A stretch of DNA of 17,451 nt from an uncultured Lachnospiraceae bacterium (GTDB lineage Bacteria > Bacillota > Clostridia > Lachnospirales > Lachnospiraceae): the NCBI GenBank assembly GCA_902803015.1, contig CADCOL010000096.1:1-17451 (forward strand). The letters are read 5' to 3'. How positions within the stretch are numbered: the stretch's first letter is position 1; each line of letters starts with the position of its first letter. Positions 1 to 7,766 of the stretch are shown piece after piece. The notes under the pieces are model-generated. The model saw only the letters and a program-made list of their open reading frames with translations, made no database searches and was not told where the DNA came from. Both the position numbers and the translations under genes were made by a program.

Positions 1-1
1 A

Positions 2-1702
2 TTAAAATTTGCGGAATCTGTCATAACGCTGAGCAACAATCTCATCTTCCGACAATTCGGATTCCTTCTTTAAGAACTCTTTAATATGCTTTTTCAGATA
101 ATTGCAAATGGACGAAAGCGCAGGCGCATCCGCCATTCCGTACTCCGGAATAATCTGTTCCACAACACCGAGTGTTTTTAATTCGGATGCCGTGATTCTC
201 ATCACTTCGGCTGCTTCTTCCGCACGCGAACCGTCCTTCCAGAGAATCGACGCGAATCCTTCCGGAGAAAGAATGGAATAGGTTGCATTCTCAAGCATCC
301 ATACTTCATTTCCCATGGCAAGCGCAAGCGCACCGCCGCTGCCGCCTTCACCGATCATTATTGCAAGAAGCGGAGTCTTTAAGCCGCTCATTTCGTAAAG
401 GTTTCTTGCAATCGCTTCGCCCTGTCCGTTCTCTTCCGCTTCAAGTCCCGGATATGCTCCGGAGGTGTTGACGAATGTAATAATCGGACGGTTGAATTTT
501 TCCGCCTGTTTCATCAGACGAATTGCTTTACGATATCCTTCGGGTGAAGGCATACCGTAATTGTGTGCGATACAGCTCTGTGCATCTTTTCCTTTGTTGA
601 CACCGATTACGGTTACCGGCTGTCCGTCAATTACGGCGATACCGCCGAGGATTGCAGGATCGTCGCGGAAATAACGGTCACCGTGCAGTTCGGTGAATTC
701 ATCAAAAATACCGCCGATATAGTCTTCCGCACCGAGTCTGGTTACCTGTCTTGCCGCGGTTACCTTATCCCATACTTTCATAATCGGCGCCTTCGCCGCA
801 CGTTCCTTCATCAGTTCGGTGGCATCCAGTCTGTCGCCGTCATGTGAGGGATCAAAATGCGCATATTTGGACGCATCATTTTCAACTACAGATGTAATAC
901 TGTGGAATCTTAAGATACGCTCCAATGTATCTCTTAACTTGTCTCTTGTAATAATGGCATCCACAAAACCGTGCTCCAACTGGAACTCGGCTCTCTGGAA
1001 TCCTTCCGGAAGTTTCTGGCCGATAGTCTGTTCAATAACACGGGGACCCGCAAATCCGATTAATGCCTTCGGTTCCGCAAGAATAATGTCGCCGAGCATT
1101 GCAAAGGATGCCGTTACACCGCCGGTCGTCGGATCGGTCAGAACAGGCACATATAAAAGTCCGGCCTGGGAGTGTTTCTTAAATGCACCGGAAGTCTTTG
1201 CCATCTGCATTAAGGATACGATACCTTCCTGCATTCTTGCACCGCCGGAGCAGCAAAACAAAATAACCGGCAATTTTTCTTCGGTTGCACGTTCAACGGC
1301 CGCCGTGATTCTCTCACCGACCACATGACCCATGCTGCCCATTAAGAATCTTGAATCGATTACGCCGAGAACGGTTTTGTTTCCGCCGATGGTACAGTCG
1401 CCGATTAACACCCCTTCGGTTAATCCGGTCTTTTCCTTCACTTCGGCGATTTTATCCTCGTAGTTCGGAAAATCAAGCGGGTTCCTTGTCGCCTCCTCTT
1501 CCAGCCATGCCGTAAACGAACCTTCGTCCGCAACCATACGGAGACGGTTCTTTGCACGGACACGGAAATAGTATCCGCACTCGTAGCAAACATACTTGCG
1601 CATAACCACGAGCTGCTTGTCGAGCTCCTTTTTACAGGAAGGGCAGACAATTAAATCGCGTTCCTTATTCTCTTCTGTTTTCTCAACGGGTACAATTTTC
1701 AT
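2..1702 (-). CDS. accDA: Fused acetyl-CoA carboxylase carboxyltransferase, beta and alpha subunits (AccDA)
   Basis: This enzyme transfers the carboxyl group from carboxybiotin to acetyl-CoA, giving malonyl-CoA for acyl-chain extension. The 566 residues join two subunits that are separate in E. coli. The beta (AccD) half starts with a four-cysteine zinc ribbon (C20, C23, C39, C42) and carries GGARMQEG. The alpha (AccA) half, from about residue 290, carries NTSGAYPG and [10 protein letters not shown]. Both halves look intact. The ATG follows AGGTGA at a normal distance, and the TAA lies at the window edge, so the gene is complete. It is the last gene seen in the lipid operon, 43 bp after fabD. 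The biotin carrier AccB and biotin carboxylase AccC, which the enzyme needs, are not among the genes here and must be encoded downstream or elsewhere. Identity is secure. Confidence 0.95.
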   Translation of the reverse strand: MKIVPVEKTEENKERDLIVCPSCKKELDKQLVVMRKYVCYECGYYFRVRAKNRLRMVADEGSFTAWLEEEATRNPLDFPNYEDKIAEVKEKTGLTEGVLIGDCTIGGNKTVLGVIDSRFLMGSMGHVVGERITAAVERATEEKLPVILFCCSGGARMQEGIVSLMQMAKTSGAFKKHSQAGLLYVPVLTDPTTGGVTASFAMLGDIILAEPKALIGFAGPRVIEQTIGQKLPEGFQRAEFQLEHGFVDAIITRDKLRDTLERILRFHSITSVVENDASKYAHFDPSHDGDRLDATELMKERAAKAPIMKVWDKVTAARQVTRLGAEDYIGGIFDEFTELHGDRYFRDDPAILGGIAVIDGQPVTVIGVNKGKDAQSCIAHNYGMPSPEGYRKAIRLMKQAEKFNRPIITFVNTSGAYPGLEAEENGQGEAIARNLYEMSGLKTPLLAIMIGEGGSGGALALAMGNEVWMLENATYSILSPEGFASILWKDGSRAEEAAEVMRITASELKTLGVVEQIIPEYGMADAPALSSICNYLKKHIKEFLKKESELSEDEIVAQRYDRFRKF

Positions 1703-1745
1703 TGTATATCACCTGCTTTTACAAAATATTTTTTCACGCTGCAGA

Positions 1746-2711
1746 TTACTGTGCAAGGTATTTCTCAAAATCTTCGAATGTATCAATGTTGGCCGTTTTC
1801 AGACCTCTGTCAATCTTCTTTACAAATCCGGTAAGCGTATGTCCGGGACCGACTTCCACGAACTCGTCCGCGCCGTCTTTCAGCAAAAGCTCAATTGTCT
1901 GTGTAAAGCGTACGGAAGACGAAACCTGACGAACCAGAAGGTCCTTGATATCCGCTTTATCGGTAACATATTCCGCCGTCGTATTTGCAACGTAAGGAAT
2001 TGCAACATCGTTTAACGCAACATCCGCCAATACCTCACCGAGCTTTTCTCCCGCACCCTCTAAAAGTTTGGAATGGAACGGTCCGGATACGTTTAAGGGC
2101 ACACATTTTAATGCACCTTTTTGGGCAAGAATCGCTGCCGCTTTTTCTACCGCATCCTTACGGCCGGTAATAACGGTCTGCTTTGGATTGTTGTAATTTG
2201 CAACAGATACCACATAGGGAAGTCCTTCGGGAAAATCTTTCGATGCTCCCTCTTCTTCACCCGCAGCCTGTACTTCGGCACATACATTTTCAATCACTTC
2301 GGGATCGAGTCCGATTACCGCGTTCATGGCGCCGCCCACGGGAACTGCCTCCTGCATGTATTTGCCGCGTGCGCGAACCACTTTGAATGCATCTTCCATG
2401 CTCATTGCACCGCTTGCAACTACCGCTGCATATTCACCCAGGGAAAGGCCTGCGCATACATCAAAGGTAAATCCCTTTGCCTGTAAAACCTTCAAAAGCG
2501 CTACTTCCTCGGTCAGCATGCAAATCTGCGTATACTCGGTGATATTAATCCGGTCGTTTTCTTCAAAGCAAAGCTTTGCGATATCAAGGCCGGTTGCCTT
2601 CTCCGCCAGATCAAAAACTTCCTTTGCCTCCGCGAAATTATCATAGAACTCCTTTCCCATACCAATGTACTGGGAGCCCTGTCCGGGAAACATCAAAACT
2701 CTTTTTGCCAT
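1746..2711 (-). CDS. fabD: Malonyl-CoA:ACP transacylase (FabD)
   Basis: FabD moves the malonyl group from CoA to the acyl carrier protein, loading the extender unit. At 321 residues it has the usual family length. Visible motifs are GQGSQ (residues 10-14), the nucleophile Ser90 in AGLSLGEY, Arg115 in the position that binds the malonyl carboxylate, and His213 in GPFHS as the likely catalytic partner. The nucleophile motif has Leu where many homologues have His (GHSLGE); I regard this as a family variant. The ATG follows AAGGA by 7 bases. The gene sits 21 bp after a small ORF and 43 bp before accDA, so the malonyl-CoA-making and malonyl-loading steps are adjacent in one transcript. Confidence 0.95.
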   Translation of the reverse strand: MAKRVLMFPGQGSQYIGMGKEFYDNFAEAKEVFDLAEKATGLDIAKLCFEENDRINITEYTQICMLTEEVALLKVLQAKGFTFDVCAGLSLGEYAAVVASGAMSMEDAFKVVRARGKYMQEAVPVGGAMNAVIGLDPEVIENVCAEVQAAGEEEGASKDFPEGLPYVVSVANYNNPKQTVITGRKDAVEKAAAILAQKGALKCVPLNVSGPFHSKLLEGAGEKLGEVLADVALNDVAIPYVANTTAEYVTDKADIKDLLVRQVSSSVRFTQTIELLLKDGADEFVEVGPGHTLTGFVKKIDRGLKTANIDTFEDFEKYLAQ

Positions 2712-2732
2712 TGTTTTATCCTTCTTTATCGA

Positions 2733-2825
2733 TTATTTGGAAAGTCTGATAATTGTAGTATGTTTCTTCTCTTTCTTGACTTCCGCATTCTTTTTGTTGT
2801 TCTTAAGATTCTCGATGATAATCAT
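2733..2825 (-). CDS. Small basic 30-residue ORF between fabZ and fabD
   Basis: I do not recognise this product. The frame begins at an ATG preceded by a good Shine-Dalgarno (AAGGAG, 6 bases upstream), runs 30 codons and stops 21 bp before fabD, which has its own ribosome binding site. The peptide begins MIIIENLKNNKKN and ends TTIIRLSK. It is strongly basic, with ten lysines, and has no membrane segment or cysteine. It sits in a 160-bp gap in an otherwise compact lipid operon (46 bp after fabZ), which fits a translated gene better than a spacer. It could be a small partner of the synthase, a translation-coupling peptide for fabD, or a chance frame. Only the start signal and position support it. 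Confidence 0.5.
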   Translation of the reverse strand: MIIIENLKNNKKNAEVKKEKKHTTIIRLSK

Positions 2826-2871
2826 GATTTACTCCTTACCTCTTAACTCAGGTTATTAATGCTCTTTCAAT

Positions 2872-3315
2872 CTATGCGTAAATTGTTTCCTTATCCACTG
2901 CGCAGAATGCAAGTCTGCCTTTTGCACGAAGCGTTCCGTCCACGGTTACTTTCGCATCAAACTTGATGAGTCCCGCACCGCCGGATTCCTTGGTCACTTC
3001 GATGGTAAGCGTATCGCCGGGGATTACCGGTTTTACAAACTTAAAATCGTCAACCTTCAAAAGCACCCAGATTTTACTTTCATCCGTGCCGTCGCTCTCG
3101 ATGGTAACGGAGCAAAGCTGTGCACAGGCTTCTACGATTAATACGCCGGGCATGATCGGTGAATCCGGAAAATGTCCCATAAAATAAGGCTCGTTGATGG
3201 AAACATTCTTGATTCCCTTCGCATATTCGCCGCCGCGGATTTCTTCAATCTTTTCAATCATCTGAAAAGGCGGACGCTGTTTGATTCTTTTCTGAACTTC
3301 ATTGATATTCATCAT
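2872..3315 (-). CDS. fabZ: 3-hydroxyacyl-ACP dehydratase (FabZ)
   Basis: FabZ removes water from 3-hydroxyacyl-ACP to give trans-2-enoyl-ACP. The 147 residues form a single hot-dog fold with the signature GHFPDSPIMPGVLIVEA, giving catalytic His48 and Glu62. An upstream in-frame GTG at 3333 is possible, but the codons after it contain the Shine-Dalgarno itself (GGAGG, 8 bases before the ATG at 3315), so I place the start at 3315. The gene follows fabG after a short gap and precedes the 30-codon ORF. No FabA-like isomerase motif or enoyl reductase is nearby, so within this operon the chain would stop at the enoyl stage in each cycle unless a reductase is supplied from elsewhere. Confidence 0.94.
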   Translation of the reverse strand: MMNINEVQKRIKQRPPFQMIEKIEEIRGGEYAKGIKNVSINEPYFMGHFPDSPIMPGVLIVEACAQLCSVTIESDGTDESKIWVLLKVDDFKFVKPVIPGDTLTIEVTKESGGAGLIKFDAKVTVDGTLRAKGRLAFCAVDKETIYA

Positions 3316-3339
3316 GGGTTTTGCCTCCTGCACTTTGAT

Positions 3340-4089
3340 TTACAGACTTAATCCGCCGTCAAGTACGATTACCTGACCGGTTAAGTAGGAGCATGCATCG
3401 GATGCAAGCATCGCTACCACATCTCCGATTTCCTCGGGGCGTCCGAAACGCTTCAGCGGAATCTCTTCGATGTACTGTGCTTTCTTGTCTTCCGGAAGCT
3501 TGTCCACCATATCGGTTGCAATGAATCCGGGTGCTACCGCATTGACACGGATACCGTAAGGAGCAAGTTCCTTTGCCATCGTTGCGGTCATGGAGTTTAC
3601 CGCGCCCTTGGTGGAGGAATAAACGCTCTGTCCGGGAACCGCAAGTTTGGAGCTTACGGATGACATGTTAATGATGCATCCTTTCTTCTTGGAAAACATC
3701 TTAAGTGCCGCCTGCTGGGAGCAGTATAAATATCCTTTAATGTTAAGATCCAGGCATTTGTCGATTGCATCGGGAGTCATCATCAGAACGAATTCATCCT
3801 GTACAATGCCGGCATTGTTAACAAGCACGTCGAGTCTTCCGTAGGTCTTCGTTACTTCACGCATCATGGCTTTTACTTCGTTTAAGTCGGATACGTTTGC
3901 TTTTACCTTCATCGCATCGGAGCCTGCTTCCTTGATGATGTTTACCACTTCATCCGCAGCCGCTTCGTTGGAATTATAATTCACCGCTACGGTAAATCCT
4001 GCCTTACCGAGTGCGATTGCACATGCTCTTCCGATTCCTCTGGATGCGCCCGTAACAAGCGCTACCTTGATTTCCTGATTTCCTTCCAT
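3340..4089 (-). CDS. fabG: 3-oxoacyl-ACP reductase (FabG), SDR family
   Basis: FabG reduces 3-ketoacyl-ACP to the 3-hydroxy form, normally with NADPH. The 249 residues match the classical short-chain dehydrogenase length. The cofactor motif TGASRGIG is at residues 13-20 and NNAG at 91-94. The catalytic set is Asn116, Ser144, Tyr157 and Lys161 (YSSTK), and the C-terminus shows the FabG-like YLTGQVIVLDGG. The ATG lies 7 bases after GAGAGGGA. It is 44 bp downstream of the double ketosynthase gene and just upstream of fabZ, which puts keto reduction and dehydration in order of use. All key residues are present. SDR paralogues are common, so the substrate is assigned from context as well as motifs. 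Confidence 0.93.
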   Translation of the reverse strand: MEGNQEIKVALVTGASRGIGRACAIALGKAGFTVAVNYNSNEAAADEVVNIIKEAGSDAMKVKANVSDLNEVKAMMREVTKTYGRLDVLVNNAGIVQDEFVLMMTPDAIDKCLDLNIKGYLYCSQQAALKMFSKKKGCIINMSSVSSKLAVPGQSVYSSTKGAVNSMTATMAKELAPYGIRVNAVAPGFIATDMVDKLPEDKKAQYIEEIPLKRFGRPEEIGDVVAMLASDACSYLTGQVIVLDGGLSL

Positions 4090-4133
4090 GATAGATTCCC
4101 TCTCTTTATTAAACTGTCCTACATCCGTAATAC

Positions 4134-6509
4134 TTATACTCTTGCAAGAGTAACTGCGCTGTAGCTTCCGCCAACGCCGACCGCAACAACAAGTACATTC
4201 TTGTATGCGGAAGTATCCACGTCTTTTTCTTCCACACCGTTCTCAAAGAAGAATGCTTTCTGGCTTGCGGGAAGGTCTCCCGATAAGGTAAGTGCCGCGT
4301 GCGCAACGCTTAAGGTTGCTGCTGCCGCTCTTGCTTCACCGACATAGCTTCTTACATTGTGAACCGGTTTCTTTCCTCCGAAGAGTTCTTTATTCACTGC
4401 GATTTCAATGTCGTCATATTCTTTCACGCCGTTGCCGAGACCGTAGATTGCATCCACATCATCCGCGGTGATTCCCGCCATCGCAAGTGCTTTTTCCACC
4501 GCACTCTTAAGGCCTGCTTCGGAACCTGCAACCGAACCGTACTTAACGCCTTCATGCGTCATGCCGTAACCGGTAACACGCGCATATTTCTTTCCGCCGT
4601 GCTTTTCTGCGCTTGCTGCATTTTCAAGTGCTACGGAAACGGAACCGTCGGAAAGCGTCATACCGGATTCTCCGTAAAGCTTTGCATCCGCGCCTGCAAC
4701 AAGACCAAGCTGGCCGTATAATTTTTCCATAACTGCGGAATTCTCGTCCGTACCGGTTGCAAGCATACCCTGTGCACGATTCTGACGAATCTCATGGAAT
4801 GCATACGCAACGGACTGAAGTCCGGACTGGCTGCCGTTTGTAACGGTTACATTGTATCCGCGAAGGCCGGTCTTAATGGATAAGTAACCGCCTGCCGCAT
4901 TGTATACGGTATTCGGGAAGTTGAACGCGGAACCGTTCTCGTTACCCTCTTTTGCGATATGATCTTCGAACTCGTAAACCGTGGTAAGAGGGCCGTCTCC
5001 GGTACCGATAATCATACCGTAATCCTCTTCCTTACCTTCTTCCAAAACGATTCCGGCTTCTTTCAGTGCTTCCAGACCGGAAACCACCTGGATTAAGCTG
5101 AACTTGTCAAGCTTGCGGAAGAATGCCATCTTGATATCGAATTTGTCGAAATCTTCTTTTCCGACTTCTGCCTTTGCGGAATTGCCTTCCACTCTGGCTC
5201 CTTCGGAAACCTTCGCCACATAGTTCTCTACGCCGTTTCCCAAAGGAGATACGATACCGAGACCTGTAATGAATACATCCCCGTCACTCTCGATTTCTTT
5301 TACTTCTCCCGCATCCTTTGCGAAAATCACACTCGCGTTGCTTCCGCCGAATGCGAAGTTATTGGACATAACGGCTTTTAACTCTTTATCCTTGGAAACA
5401 TTGGGCATAAAGTCGATGTCGCCCGCTTTTTCTTTTAAGTTCTCAATATCTTCATCGGAATATCCGACAGTCGGAGGAATCTTACCTTCGGTTAATGCCT
5501 TGATGGAATAAACCGCTTCAATGGCACCTGCAGCACCTAAGCAGTGACCAACCATTGCTTTTACGGAGCTTACGGATAAATCCGCGCCGGAATTGTCGAA
5601 TACGGTATGTAAGGATAAGAATTCCGCTTCGTCATTTTTTGCGGTACCGGTACCGTGTGCATTGACGTAGCCGATATCGGATTTCTTTAATCCGGACATA
5701 TCGATGGCACGATTGATTGCGTACATCTGGCCGATTCCGTCGGGACGGGGAGCGGTGATGTGATGTGCATCGGAACTGATACCTGCCGCAAGTACGTCAC
5801 AGTAGATTTTTGCACCACGCTTTGCAGCATGCTCGTAAGATTCCACAATCATTGCACCTGCGCCTTCACCGAGGGTAATACCGTTGGAATGATTGAAAGG
5901 CGAGCAGGGGTTCTCGGAAAGAGCATGCAGTGCATGGAAACCGGAGAAAGGCACGGATGCAAATGCATCGGCACCGCCTACGATAAAGGCATCCGCAACA
6001 CCCGCACGAATCAGTTCGCAGGCATATGCCACGGAAATCGCACCTGCCGCGCAGGCATTACCGACATTGGTAATCACACCCTTTGCACCGAATGCGGTTG
6101 CAACATTGTTTGCAATCGGGGAAATCGTCATCTTGTTGATGTCTTCGGTTTTCTCACCGTTTGTAATGTACTGTTCGATACTTACAACACCGCCGACGCA
6201 GCTTCCCATGATAACACCGAAACGTGTTGCATCCTCGATGTTTCCGGCGATACCGGAATCATTAAATGCTTCCTCGGAAGCCTTTAAGCAAAGGACGGAT
6301 ACTCTGTCCACCTCTTTATTTTCGGGAAGTGCAAAATCGATTTCCGCACCCAGATCCGCATAGCAGTTCTTTGCGCTTACACTCTTAACGTGATCGATTC
6401 CGCTCTTTCCGGCCAGTGCATTCTCCCAGCACTCATTTACATTTGCGCCGATGGCATTTACCATACCGAGTCCGGTAACAACGCATCTGGTATTCAACTG
6501 TCTTTCCAT
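4134..6509 (-). CDS. Ketosynthase fused to a catalytically dead ketosynthase (KS-CLF-like fusion)
   Basis: The 791-residue protein holds two thiolase-fold ketosynthase units in one chain; a normal FabF has about 410. The first (about 1-400) is a complete FabF-type enzyme: Cys153 in NACAAGA, His285 in NAHGTGT, His322 in VGHCLGAAG and a NNFAFGGSNAS ending. It should decarboxylate malonyl-ACP and condense it with an acyl chain. The second (about 411-791) starts afresh with VFITGLGIVSPLG and aligns along its length, but Cys is Ser560 (NGSQSG), the first His is Leu691, the second is Glu725, and the Lys before VGH is Arg720. This resembles the KS/chain-length-factor pairs of type II polyketide and aryl-polyene systems, where the dead partner shapes the chain-length pocket. 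The reading frame is continuous. Ribosome binding site GGAG lies 9 bases before the ATG. Confidence 0.9.
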   Translation of the reverse strand: MERQLNTRCVVTGLGMVNAIGANVNECWENALAGKSGIDHVKSVSAKNCYADLGAEIDFALPENKEVDRVSVLCLKASEEAFNDSGIAGNIEDATRFGVIMGSCVGGVVSIEQYITNGEKTEDINKMTISPIANNVATAFGAKGVITNVGNACAAGAISVAYACELIRAGVADAFIVGGADAFASVPFSGFHALHALSENPCSPFNHSNGITLGEGAGAMIVESYEHAAKRGAKIYCDVLAAGISSDAHHITAPRPDGIGQMYAINRAIDMSGLKKSDIGYVNAHGTGTAKNDEAEFLSLHTVFDNSGADLSVSSVKAMVGHCLGAAGAIEAVYSIKALTEGKIPPTVGYSDEDIENLKEKAGDIDFMPNVSKDKELKAVMSNNFAFGGSNASVIFAKDAGEVKEIESDGDVFITGLGIVSPLGNGVENYVAKVSEGARVEGNSAKAEVGKEDFDKFDIKMAFFRKLDKFSLIQVVSGLEALKEAGIVLEEGKEEDYGMIIGTGDGPLTTVYEFEDHIAKEGNENGSAFNFPNTVYNAAGGYLSIKTGLRGYNVTVTNGSQSGLQSVAYAFHEIRQNRAQGMLATGTDENSAVMEKLYGQLGLVAGADAKLYGESGMTLSDGSVSVALENAASAEKHGGKKYARVTGYGMTHEGVKYGSVAGSEAGLKSAVEKALAMAGITADDVDAIYGLGNGVKEYDDIEIAVNKELFGGKKPVHNVRSYVGEARAAAATLSVAHAALTLSGDLPASQKAFFFENGVEEKDVDTSAYKNVLVVAVGVGGSYSAVTLARV

Positions 6510-6515
6510 GTTCTT

Positions 6516-6704
6516 ATGCTCCTTTTATACAATCATCCGCACAGCGGATGTATTATTCGTCTTCATTCGCAATGCCTTCCACTCACAAACGCTTCGCGTT
6601 CGTTTCGTGGACTGCTGTCGCAGTATGCATCTGTGACAGCATCCAACCTCCTGCAAACAAGCTTGCATCGGCTGACCGCCGTCACATCTGCGCATTGCTC
6701 GTAA
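6516..6704 (-). repeat. Structured intergenic element between the ACP and ketosynthase genes, possible dispersed repeat
   Basis: This gap of about 190 bases is unusually long for the operon and rich in inverted repeats. ATCCGC-ACA-GCGGAT (6535-6549) is a perfect 6-bp stem with a 3-base loop just before the ketosynthase Shine-Dalgarno. AACGC-TTC-GCGTT lies at 6588-6600. TGCTGTC (6613-6619) pairs with GACAGCA (6635-6641). TGCAA pairs with TTGCA at 6652-6667. Such runs of short GC-rich hairpins resemble the dispersed palindromic intergenic elements of many bacteria. It may also set the ratio of carrier protein to synthase by protecting RNA ends. One copy is visible, so repeat status is an inference. 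Confidence 0.4.
6583..6642 (-). CDS. Possible 19-codon ORF with strong Shine-Dalgarno inside the structured gap
   Basis: On the minus strand AGGAGG is followed by TTGG and an ATG opening a 19-codon frame (MLSQMHTATAVHETNAKRL) that stops at TGA. Its start codon overlaps one arm of the 6613-6641 hairpin, so folding could hide it. The 4-base spacing is short, the peptide resembles nothing I know, and the surrounding DNA looks like a structured repeat. A chance frame is quite likely. Confidence 0.18.
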   Translation of the reverse strand: MLSQMHTATAVHETNAKRL

Positions 6705-6956
6705 CTATTCCATGTGTTCGCAAACATACTTTGTTAAGCTGGTAATGTTAAAGAAATGTTCTTTTCCAACACCGGTCATAGCAACACCGAACTCGCTGTC
6801 GATGCAGGAGATGATTTCAAGGGAATCTACGGAGTCAAGTCCGATTCCGTCACCGAAAAGTGCGATTTCATAATCGAGCTCTTCTGCAGGAATACGTAAG
6901 TTTTCTACGAGCATTCCTTTGATTTTCTCAGCAACCTGAAGTTCTTTTTCGTTCAT
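6705..6956 (-). CDS. Acyl carrier protein
   Basis: This 83-residue four-helix carrier holds the growing chain as a thioester on phosphopantetheine. The attachment site is Ser42 in GLDSVDSLEI. The stretch before it, ALFGDGIGLDSVDSLE, differs from the usual housekeeping FabC/AcpP pattern (DLGADSLDTVEL). It is closer to carriers of polyene and type II polyketide-like clusters, which often have a longer FGxGxGLDS loop and Asp-Ser-Leu-Glu after the serine. The gene lies between plsC-like and ketosynthase genes, with long structured gaps on both sides. The start follows AAGGA at about 10 bases. That it is a carrier protein is near certain; that it is a dedicated rather than the general carrier is inferred. 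Confidence 0.92.
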   Translation of the reverse strand: MNEKELQVAEKIKGMLVENLRIPAEELDYEIALFGDGIGLDSVDSLEIISCIDSEFGVAMTGVGKEHFFNITSLTKYVCEHME

Positions 6957-7014
6957 TTTGGTACCATCCTTTTCTTTGTATATTTTGGTTTGTAGTTACC
7001 TGATTTATTTTCAT

Positions 7015-7035
7015 CCGACATCTGTGAGACATCGG
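7015..7035 (-). other. Hairpin in the leader of the ACP gene
   Basis: In RNA from the minus strand, CCGAUGUCU pairs with AGAUGUCGG across a CAC loop, giving nine pairs, two of them G-U. It lies between the plsC-like gene and the ACP start. No U-run follows, so it is not a typical terminator. It could act in RNA processing. The core catctgtga (plus strand, 7019-7027) also appears at 6628-6636 on the other side of the ACP gene. Confidence 0.4.
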
Positions 7036-7069
7036 GGAAAATCACTTTGATCACCGCCCAAACGACATT

Positions 7070-7726
7070 TTATTCTGCGGCTTTCGATTCCGCCGTCGCA
7101 TTCTTCGGATTCCCGTAATGCTTCTTTAATCTCAGTACAGTGGCTTTGCAGTTTGCGGCATGTTTCTTTAATACCGCGGAAGGTCTGCCCTCTTCCTTTA
7201 AATCCGGATACTGCGGTTCACCGATGATGATGCGTGTAAAATGAAACGGCTTCATTTTATTGTCGATGCAGATCGGTACAAGCGGCACACCGGACTGCTT
7301 TGCAAGCATCAAAAACCCGGGTTTGAAATCCAGTAAATTTCCGTCCTTGCTCGTATGGCCTTCGGGGAAGAAATAAATGCTTCTGCCCTTTTCCAGTGTT
7401 TCCACGCCTTTGTAAATCCATGACGTATCCATCTGATTGCGGTCAATCGGAATGTAACGAAGGTTTCTAAACAGCCAGTTTAATTTCTTCTTTTCGTACC
7501 AGTCCTTGCCGACGAAAATATAAACATTGTATCTGGTCAGCAGACTCGTCATATAAAGTCCGTCGGAATATCCGGTATGATTTGAATAAATCAGACAGGA
7601 CTGTTTCAAAACCGCCTGCGATTTTGCTTTGTTCTCCCAGACAAGCTTCGTCGGATAAATGATTCGAAGAATCGGAACCGCAATGACATATATAATTTTG
7701 ACAACTACCCTGATGATGGGTTCCAT
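7070..7726 (-). CDS. PlsC-like 1-acylglycerol-3-phosphate acyltransferase family protein
   Basis: Members of this membrane-associated family transfer an acyl chain from ACP or CoA to a glycerol-phosphate or similar acceptor. The 218 residues have a hydrophobic N-terminus (about 4-24) that should contact the membrane. Block I is NHTGYSDG, giving the catalytic His50-x4-Asp55 pair, and block III is FPEGHTS from residue 120. The final PlsC substrate block is harder to place. The gene is second in the operon, 40 bp after the flavoprotein and upstream of ACP, which suggests that chains made by the synthase are moved straight into a lipid. It could equally be the organism's ordinary PlsC. The acceptor cannot be told from sequence. 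AGGGAA precedes the ATG. Confidence 0.85.
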   Translation of the reverse strand: MEPIIRVVVKIIYVIAVPILRIIYPTKLVWENKAKSQAVLKQSCLIYSNHTGYSDGLYMTSLLTRYNVYIFVGKDWYEKKKLNWLFRNLRYIPIDRNQMDTSWIYKGVETLEKGRSIYFFPEGHTSKDGNLLDFKPGFLMLAKQSGVPLVPICIDNKMKPFHFTRIIIGEPQYPDLKEEGRPSAVLKKHAANCKATVLRLKKHYGNPKNATAESKAAE

Positions 7727-7766
7727 ATATTTGTTCCCTGATTTGCGCTCTTGCGCTTTTGTTTAC

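Noticed and set aside
819..1328. 169-codon plus-strand frame
   Set aside because: It lies wholly antisense to the well-supported accDA gene and has no family-like motifs; it mirrors that gene's codon bias.
1703..1745. FapR or FabT operator in the lipid operon
   Set aside because: I looked for a clear inverted repeat matching known fatty-acid regulators here and upstream of the flavoprotein; only the TetR-type palindrome at 8576-8598 stood out.
4134..5300. Second ketosynthase domain as a decayed pseudogene or sequencing artefact
   Set aside because: The frame is uninterrupted for about 380 codons, the fold landmarks remain, and only the catalytic residues are changed, which fits a chain-length-factor-like role.
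5760..6287. 175-codon plus-strand frame rich in Cys and His
   Set aside because: It is antisense to the conserved first ketosynthase domain. The composition comes from the complement of Ala/Gly-rich codons.
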